A model generated the notes under the pieces. That model ran no database searches. It was not told the origin of the DNA and saw only the letters and a list, made by a program, of their open reading frames with translations. Below are positions 58,901-64,000 of a DNA stretch of 64,000 nucleotides, piece by piece. Each line of letters starts with the position of its first letter. Positions within the stretch are counted from its first letter, which is position 1. The position numbers were made by a program, and so were the translations under genes. The DNA is from DASYKS01 sp031404815 (GTDB lineage: Bacteria; Acidobacteriota; Thermoanaerobaculia; Multivoradales; UBA5704): positions 1 through 64,000 of the forward strand of contig JANNIH010000005.1 in NCBI GenBank assembly GCA_031404815.1. Direction: 5' to 3'.

Positions 58901-59998
58901 ATGTCCGCCCTCGACAAAATCCGCATCGCCGGCTTCAAGTCGATCCGCGATCAGACGGTCGAACTGCGTGCGCTGAATGTCCTGATCGGGGCGAACGGGG
59001 CGGGTAAGTCGAATTTCATCGGAGTCTTCCGACTGCTGAACCAGATTATCGACTCGAGTCTTCAGCTCTACACTGGAAAAGCTGGCGGCGCGGAAAGCCT
59101 CCTCCATTTTGGGCAGAAGGTTACGGATACGATCGAACTCGAATTGACGTTCAGCCCCAACGCATATCAATGCCGCTTGGACGCAACTGACGACGACTCC
59201 CTACTCTTCGGAGAAGAGCGAATCTCTTATCGAGGGCCGCGTTACGACAGGCCCTTTGTTGTCAACCTGGGCGCCGGACACAAAGAGACAGCCCTCTTTG
59301 ACGAGGCCGCCAGGCACAAGACGAAGTCCATCGCTGAGCATGTGCTCAATGCCACAAGCAGTTGGCAGGTGTATCACTTTCACGATACGAGTTCCTCAGC
59401 AAAGGTCAAGCGAACAGGCAACATCAACGACAATGACCGTCTAATGCCGGATGCGGCCAACCTTGCGGCCTTCCTTTTCAGGCTGCAAGAGACTCGAGAT
59501 GCCGAGTTTCGTAATATCGTCGAGACAATAAGGCTCGCAGCCCCGTTCTTTGGACGATTCAAACTCCAGCCTTCTAATCTAAATCCTCTGAAAATCCGAC
59601 TCGAATGGCTGGAGAAAGATTCCACCTCTCTTTTCGACGCCAGTGCTCTCTCGGACGGAACGCTTCGTTTCATCTGCCTGGCCACACTGCTCCTTCAACC
59701 CAAACTCCCCTCGACCATACTGATCGACGAACCTGAACTTGGCCTGCACCCGTACGCAATCAATCTCTTGGCCTCACTACTACGCGCTGCGGCCGTCCGT
59801 ACTCAGGTAGTCGTCTCTACGCAGTCCGTCACTCTAGTAAACCAACTGAACCCGGAGGACATCGTCGTTGTAGACCGTTCAGAAGGCGAATCGATCTTCC
59901 GAAGGTTGGGCCAGGAAACCATTGCGTCATGGCTCGATGACTATTCTTTGGGCGAGCTTTGGGAGAAGAACGTGCTCGGAGGGAGACCCCAGGCTTGA
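58901..59998 (+). CDS. AAA family ATPase (SMC/OLD-like, AAA_21 type)
   Basis: A 365-aa protein: RIAGFKSIRDQTVELRALNVLIGANGAGKSNFIGVF (P-loop about 30-37), the signature-like LSDGTLRFICLATLL (about 250-264), Walker B STILIDEPELGLHPYAI (about 271-287) and the H-loop-like VVVSTQSVTLVNQL. It has no TOPRIM domain, unlike full OLD nucleases. Its stop overlaps TTG of the DUF4276 gene by 3 nt (TTGA). Such ATPase-plus-DUF4276 pairs are widespread in defence islands. Moderately lower GC than its neighbours. Confidence 0.9.
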   Translation: MSALDKIRIAGFKSIRDQTVELRALNVLIGANGAGKSNFIGVFRLLNQIIDSSLQLYTGKAGGAESLLHFGQKVTDTIELELTFSPNAYQCRLDATDDDSLLFGEERISYRGPRYDRPFVVNLGAGHKETALFDEAARHKTKSIAEHVLNATSSWQVYHFHDTSSSAKVKRTGNINDNDRLMPDAANLAAFLFRLQETRDAEFRNIVETIRLAAPFFGRFKLQPSNLNPLKIRLEWLEKDSTSLFDASALSDGTLRFICLATLLLQPKLPSTILIDEPELGLHPYAINLLASLLRAAAVRTQVVVSTQSVTLVNQLNPEDIVVVDRSEGESIFRRLGQETIASWLDDYSLGELWEKNVLGGRPQA

Positions 59999-60648
59999 AG
60001 CGAGTTTACGTACTAGCGGAAGGCCAGACTGAGGAAACCTTCCTTCGCGACGTTCTCGGCCCTCATCTTTTGCCACTTGAAATCTCCCTGACCGCGGTCA
60101 TCGTCTCGACCAAGCGAATCAAATCGGGGCTCAAGTTCAAGGGTGGCATCTCCCATTTCAATCAGATCCGAGACGAGCTGAGGCGGCTGCTAGGCGATTC
60201 AAGCGTCGCCGCAGTATCCACCATGTTCGATTATTACGGGCTCCCGTTCGACTTTCCGGGCCGATTAGAACTTAAAGGCTCCTGCTTCGAGCGCGTAGCG
60301 ACGCTTGAGGCAGCACTTGCCCTCTCCATTGGAGATCCTCGGCTGATTCCTTATCTGTCGCTACACGAGTTCGAGGCACTTCTCTTTGCCGGTGTCGGAG
60401 AGTTTGGGTCCGTCTTCCTCAAAAGTAAAATTCCCATCGACCTTCAAGACGCCGCAAGGTCACCCGAAGAGGTCAACGACGGTCCTGAGACCCACCCAGC
60501 TAAGCGAATCCTGCGCCACTACCCGGCCTACCAAAAGCCGATCCATGGCCCCTTGATCATCGGCAGAATCGGTCTGCCCACAATCCGAGCCCGCTGTTCC
60601 CATTTCGACTCCTGGGTGAGCAAACTCGAAGCTCTCGGCGATTCATGA
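59995..60648 (+). CDS. DUF4276 (TOPRIM-like) partner of the AAA ATPase
   Basis: A 217-aa protein from TTG 59995. RVYVLAEGQTEETFLRDVL is a TOPRIM-like first strand with Glu (EGQTE), and VAAVSTMFDYYGLPFDFPG provides acidic residues. The DUF4276 signature LSLHEFEALLFAG is present. It is coupled to the ATPase by overlap and, by analogy with ATPase/TOPRIM pairs such as PARIS and split OLD proteins, may be the nuclease effector. Next, trmL overlaps the stop by 4 nt. Confidence 0.85.
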   Translation: MKRVYVLAEGQTEETFLRDVLGPHLLPLEISLTAVIVSTKRIKSGLKFKGGISHFNQIRDELRRLLGDSSVAAVSTMFDYYGLPFDFPGRLELKGSCFERVATLEAALALSIGDPRLIPYLSLHEFEALLFAGVGEFGSVFLKSKIPIDLQDAARSPEEVNDGPETHPAKRILRHYPAYQKPIHGPLIIGRIGLPTIRARCSHFDSWVSKLEALGDS

Positions 60649-61160
60649 ATCCCGAGCGCCATCCCCCCGCCCTCCACGTAGCCCTCGTCCATCCGGAGAT
60701 CCATTGGAACACCGGGGCGGTCGGGCGGACGTGTCTTGCGACCGGGGCGCGGTTGCATCTGATTCGGCCGCTCGGGTTTTCGCTCGACGACAAGCAGGTA
60801 CGGCGGGCGGGGCTCGATTATTGGCCGCGGGTCGAGCCGCGGGTTTGGGAGAGCTGGCCGGAGTTCGAGACCGAGCTTTCGGACTTGGGGGAGGCGTTCT
60901 TCTTTTCCGCCGAGGCGACGCGGACGCTTTGGGAGATCGACTTTCCCGACCGGACGGTGCTCGTCTTCGGGCGCGAGAGCGTTGGGCTTTCGCCCGAGAT
61001 CCGCGCGCGGTACGCCAAGCGGCTGGTGAAGATCCCGATGGCCGATCCGGAGCTGCGCTCGTTGAACCTGTCCAACTCGGTCGCGATCTCGTCGTACGAG
61101 GCGCTGCGCCAGCGGGCGGTCAGGGCGCGAGGGGCGCCGGAAGATCCCGCTGCACCTTGA
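60645..61160 (+). CDS. trmL: tRNA (cytidine/uridine-34 2'-O)-methyltransferase TrmL
   Basis: A 171-aa SPOUT protein: LHVALVHPEIHWNTGAVGRTCLATGARLHLIRPLGFSLDDKQVRRAGLDYW, then VLVFGRESVGLSPEIRARY, VKIPM and RSLNLSNSVAISSYEALRQ, the trefoil-knot SAM-binding motifs. It methylates the wobble ribose of tRNA-Leu. Overlap with the DUF4276 stop is by 4 nt, although the function is unrelated. Its 3' end runs about 41 nt into the convergent GNAT gene. Confidence 0.94.
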   Translation: MNPERHPPALHVALVHPEIHWNTGAVGRTCLATGARLHLIRPLGFSLDDKQVRRAGLDYWPRVEPRVWESWPEFETELSDLGEAFFFSAEATRTLWEIDFPDRTVLVFGRESVGLSPEIRARYAKRLVKIPMADPELRSLNLSNSVAISSYEALRQRAVRARGAPEDPAAP

Positions 61161-61938
61161 CCCGCGTGTAGGCGACGAGGAAACCCGCCCGCCCGAAGTT
61201 GCGTTGCGAGCCGCTGCCGGGGAGCGTCATCGCGGCCGCGAGGTCGGCTCCGCAAGTTGCCGCGTAGGCGAGCCCCTCGCGGATCAGCGCGGATTGGATG
61301 CCTCGGCCGCGGTACTTGGGAAGTGTGCTCTGCCCGGCGAACAGCGCCACCCCCTCCGCCTGTTGCACCGAGCCGCCGCCGGCCGGGATGCCGTTGCAGC
61401 GGACGACCCAAGACGAGGTGGATTCGGCGACCGCCATGCCGGCCATGATCCGGACCAGGTCGGCCGGCGCCTCTTCGCCCTCGAAGAAACCGTTCGCCAC
61501 GATCCGCGACCAGAGCAGCGCCTCGTCCGAGGCGGCACGAGACACTTCGAGCCCGGCCGGGTGCGGGTCCGGCACGAACCCTTCGATCGGCCGGAAGAGG
61601 ACCTGCGTCAGCTCGGTCATCCGGTAGCCGCGCTCGGCGAGCAGGGGGAGGAGCGAGGGGTCCGAAAACGGGCAGATTTCGTAGATCGCGGGCTCGCCGC
61701 GCTCGAAGAAGAAACGCTCCAGCGCCTCGAACGCGACGGCCTCCACCGGCCCGCCGAGCCCCACCCCGAGCGCCTGATTGACCGGTGAGCCGGCCCCCGA
61801 GTAGAGCGCCCAGCCGCCGCAATGCGGTTCGGCTGCGGCGCCGCCCTCCGAATCTGCCGCCCGGGCGACCTCCGTGAATGCGCGGCCGGCGAGCGCCTCG
61901 GCCTTTTCGATGCGAACCGCGAGTGCGTGATCGATCAT
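61120..61938 (-). CDS. GNAT-family N-acetyltransferase
   Basis: A 272-aa protein. The C-terminal half holds the acetyl-CoA motif LFAGQSTLPKYRGRGIQSALIREGLAYAATCGADLAAAMTLPGSGSQRNFGRAGFLVAYTR (Q/R-x-x-G-x-G/A). The N-terminal part (RAFTEVARAADSEGG...) may be a second GNAT-like fold. It overlaps the hydantoinase B gene by 4 nt, giving a small operon with the S46 peptidase upstream. The substrate is unknown. Confidence 0.85.
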   Translation of the reverse strand: MIDHALAVRIEKAEALAGRAFTEVARAADSEGGAAAEPHCGGWALYSGAGSPVNQALGVGLGGPVEAVAFEALERFFFERGEPAIYEICPFSDPSLLPLLAERGYRMTELTQVLFRPIEGFVPDPHPAGLEVSRAASDEALLWSRIVANGFFEGEEAPADLVRIMAGMAVAESTSSWVVRCNGIPAGGGSVQQAEGVALFAGQSTLPKYRGRGIQSALIREGLAYAATCGADLAAAMTLPGSGSQRNFGRAGFLVAYTRVKVQRDLPAPLAP

Positions 61939-63521
61939 ACGGACTCCTCCCCTTCCGTCAAAACTCCGAAGCCGCCGCCTCCGGGGGTTTCGAGCAACAG
62001 CCGGTCGCCCGGTTCCACCTCGCGCGCGGCCGACGGCGGCAGCTCTTCGCGCTTTCCGTCCGCCCGGATCAGCGTCTGGCGCCCCCGCTCGCCCGGTCCT
62101 CCCCCGGCGAGCCCGTACGGCGCTTCGACCCGGTGCTGGGTGAGCAGCGAGAGCGCCATCGGAGCCAGGAATTCGATCTCGCGCACCGCGCCGTCGCCAC
62201 CCCGAAAGCGCCCGGCGCCCCCCGAACCGCGCCGGATCGCGAACCGGTGGAGACGTACCGGATAGCGGTGCTCCAGGATCTCCGGATCGGTGATCCGCGT
62301 GTTGGTCATGTGGGTGTGGACGGCGCTCGCGCCGGGATGACCCAGACTCGCGCCGGCTCCGCCGCAGACCGTCTCGTAGTAGCCGAAGCTCGCATTGCCA
62401 AACAGGGTGTTGTTCATGGTGCCTTGGCTTCCGGCCGCGAGCCCGAGCGCGCACAGCAGCGCATCGACCAGGCGTTGGCTGGTCTCGACATTCCCCCCAA
62501 CCACCGCCGGCGCCTCGGACGGATCGGTGGGGAACGGCGGATCGAGCATACAGCCGGGCGGAACGAACAGCTCGATCGGCCGCAGCAACCCTTCGTTCAA
62601 CGGCATCGGCTCGGCCACCAGCAGGCGCAAAACGTAGAGAACCGCGCTCCGCACCACCGCTGGCGGCGCGTTCAGATTGCCCGGATGAACGCCCGAGGTG
62701 CCGGAAAAATCGATCGCCGCCCGGCCGGCGGCTTCCCCGCCACCGACCGCAATCTCCACCGCGATCTTCGCGCCGTCGTCGAGCCGTTCGACCGCCTGGT
62801 AGCTCCCGGGGGCGAGACGGACGAGCGCGGCGCGCATGCGCGCTTCTGCCCGGTCGGCGAGCGCCGCCATGTAGTGGGCCAGCGCCTGGCGACCATGGCT
62901 TCGCCCGAGGGCTCGAAGCGCCCGGTCGCCGCAGCGATTCGCCGCGAGTGCTGCGGCTAGATCGGCCAGGTTCTCGCGCACCGCGCGCGTAGGGTACGGC
63001 CCCGAGGTCAGCAGCTGCTCGATCTCGCCCCAGCGGGGCACTCCGCCCTGGACCAGGTAGGTTGGAGGGATCACCACCCCTTCCTCGATCAGCCGCCGGG
63101 CGTCGGGTGGCATCGAGCCCGGACGGGTACCGCCGATCTCGGCGTGGTGGGCACGATTCGCGACGTAGCCGAGAACGTTCCCCTCGTCATTGAACACCGC
63201 GGAAACGACGGTCACATCGGGCAGATGAGAGCCGCCGAACGCCGGGTGGTTGGTGACCACGGCATCGCCCGGTCCGATCGAAATCGTCTGGAGCAGGCGG
63301 CGAACGCACAGTCCGAGGGCTCCGAGATGGACCGGAATATGGGGAGCATTGGCGACCAGGACCCCGGAAGGATCGAGCAGCGCACAGGAGAAATCCAGGC
63401 GCTCCTTGACGTTGGTCGAAACCGCGGTGCGCCGGAGCTGTTCGCCCATGTCGCGCGCGACCGCCGCGAACCTCTGCGTGAACAGCTCCAGCTCGACCGC
63501 CTCGGGGCGGGATCGTTCCAT
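61935..63521 (-). CDS. Hydantoinase B/oxoprolinase family protein (HyuB-like)
   Basis: A 528-aa protein. LFTQRFAAVARDMGEQLRRTAVSTNVKERLDFSCALLDPSGVLVANAPHIPVHLGAL, GDAVVTNHPAFGGSHLPDVTVVSAVF, ANRAHHAEIGG, TMNNTLFGN and GAGRFRGGDGAVREIEFL are typical. HyuB works with HyuA in ATP-dependent hydrolysis of N-methylhydantoin or 5-oxoproline; no HyuA is present here, so the activity is uncertain. It starts directly after the S46 peptidase stop. Confidence 0.9.
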   Translation of the reverse strand: MERSRPEAVELELFTQRFAAVARDMGEQLRRTAVSTNVKERLDFSCALLDPSGVLVANAPHIPVHLGALGLCVRRLLQTISIGPGDAVVTNHPAFGGSHLPDVTVVSAVFNDEGNVLGYVANRAHHAEIGGTRPGSMPPDARRLIEEGVVIPPTYLVQGGVPRWGEIEQLLTSGPYPTRAVRENLADLAAALAANRCGDRALRALGRSHGRQALAHYMAALADRAEARMRAALVRLAPGSYQAVERLDDGAKIAVEIAVGGGEAAGRAAIDFSGTSGVHPGNLNAPPAVVRSAVLYVLRLLVAEPMPLNEGLLRPIELFVPPGCMLDPPFPTDPSEAPAVVGGNVETSQRLVDALLCALGLAAGSQGTMNNTLFGNASFGYYETVCGGAGASLGHPGASAVHTHMTNTRITDPEILEHRYPVRLHRFAIRRGSGGAGRFRGGDGAVREIEFLAPMALSLLTQHRVEAPYGLAGGGPGERGRQTLIRADGKREELPPSAAREVEPGDRLLLETPGGGGFGVLTEGEESV

Positions 63522-64000
63522 CTATTCTCTCGTCAGCTCCGCGACCAGCCGATCCGCGCCGTAGACGGTGCGCAGCGCTTCGAGCATGCCGCCCGAATCG
63601 ACGGCCACGGCCCGGTTCTTCGCCGGATCGAACCAGAAGCTGCCGCCGATCGAGTGGCTGTTGCCATCGAACGCGAGCCCCACCAGGTGGCCCTTCTTGT
63701 CGACCACCGGGCTGCCCGAGTTGCCGCCGGTGATGTCGGTCGTCGCGACGAAATTGAATGTGGTTCCGGGCCTAAGCTTCGCCTGGGCGGCGAGCCAGCT
63801 CGCGGGCAGGGCGAACGGATCTTTTCCGGTCACCCGGGGAAACAGGGCGCCGAACGGCGCGAACGGTCCGATCCTCTGGCCTCCTTCGTCCCACCCCTCG
63901 ACCGCGCCGTAGGTCATGCGCAGCGAGAACGTCGCATCGGGATAGACGCCCGTCCCCTCTTCGAGAAAGCGGGCGCGGGAAATCCTCTCGGTAGCCGCCG
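63522..64000 (-). CDS. Peptidase S46 (dipeptidyl-peptidase 7/11-like), C-terminal part (cut by window edge)
   Basis: The last 159 residues are visible. RISRARFLEEGTGVYPDATFSLRMTYGAVEGWDEGG and FVATTDITGGNSGSPVVDKKGHLVGLAFDGN are S46 signatures; the catalytic Ser is in GNSGSP. Family members are secreted serine dipeptidyl-peptidases of about 700 aa, found in Bacteroidota, Acidobacteriota and some Proteobacteria. Its gene begins beyond position 64000. Confidence 0.93.
   Translation of the reverse strand, partial: AATERISRARFLEEGTGVYPDATFSLRMTYGAVEGWDEGGQRIGPFAPFGALFPRVTGKDPFALPASWLAAQAKLRPGTTFNFVATTDITGGNSGSPVVDKKGHLVGLAFDGNSHSIGGSFWFDPAKNRAVAVDSGGMLEALRTVYGADRLVAELTRE

Overview
The window looks like a chromosome segment of a high-GC Gram-negative bacterium, most likely an Acidobacteriota member (Thermoanaerobaculia-like). 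This is inferred from an S46 dipeptidyl-peptidase, quinone-type PyrD, RND efflux, PilT, the methylmalonyl-CoA/acyl-CoA genes and the style of the DUF433/DUF5615/HicAB modules and degraded transposase remnants. No rRNA or tRNA gene was seen, so the assignment is moderate.

Layout. 1-3187 is a graveyard of toxin-antitoxin pieces (CopG/PIN, HicAB, Phd) interleaved with decayed copies of a transposase 3' end. 3870-9340 is a distinctly AT-richer island: a tight six-gene minus-strand operon encoding an adenylate-kinase-like kinase, a 526-aa protein with a C-terminal CAP12/Pycsar-type TIR domain, a PfkB sugar/nucleoside kinase, a 2OG-Fe(II) oxygenase, a GNAT acetyltransferase and NudC (NAD diphosphatase). 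This is the best candidate for an undescribed system: a nucleotide-making or nucleotide-modifying pathway coupled to an NAD-directed effector. 9521-11762 is a second toxin-antitoxin patch.

11812-19944 is a complete F1Fo ATP synthase operon in canonical order (atpZ-I-B-E-F-H-A-G-D-C, minus strand), with an insertion in AtpA and a 12-nt periodic array of Shine-Dalgarno-like motifs before atpA. Then come a secreted serine protease, PilT, a membrane PP2C phosphatase, CaiB/BaiF CoA-transferase, thiolase, a glycosyltransferase pair and small conserved genes. 30243-32180 is a CHAT-protease/TM/FGE-fold fusion. 32347-34924 is an acyl-CoA dehydrogenase-MeaB-methylmalonyl-CoA epimerase operon. 35410-35601 encodes a small Cys-rich peptide with a class I lanthipeptide-like leader. 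36993-39857 is a TIR-NTPase-TPR (NLR-like) protein followed by orphan small genes.

40948-47592 is a TetR-RND-efflux operon with a 19-bp palindromic operator. 47617-54097 carries a cytochrome c pair, pyrD, zapA, a 6S RNA candidate, rny, ymdB and a PAS-HisKA-REC protein with no ATPase domain. 54132-57661 has chrA, queD and a divergent ketosynthase. 57749-58063 is an array of about 15 palindromic 21-bp repeats. 58901-60648 is an AAA ATPase + DUF4276 (TOPRIM-like) pair resembling two-gene ATPase/nuclease defence modules. The window ends with trmL, a GNAT gene, hydantoinase B and the 3' end of an S46 peptidase. Four separate loci (3870-9340, 30243-32180, 36993-39857, 58901-60648) therefore have the look of conflict or immunity systems set among housekeeping operons.
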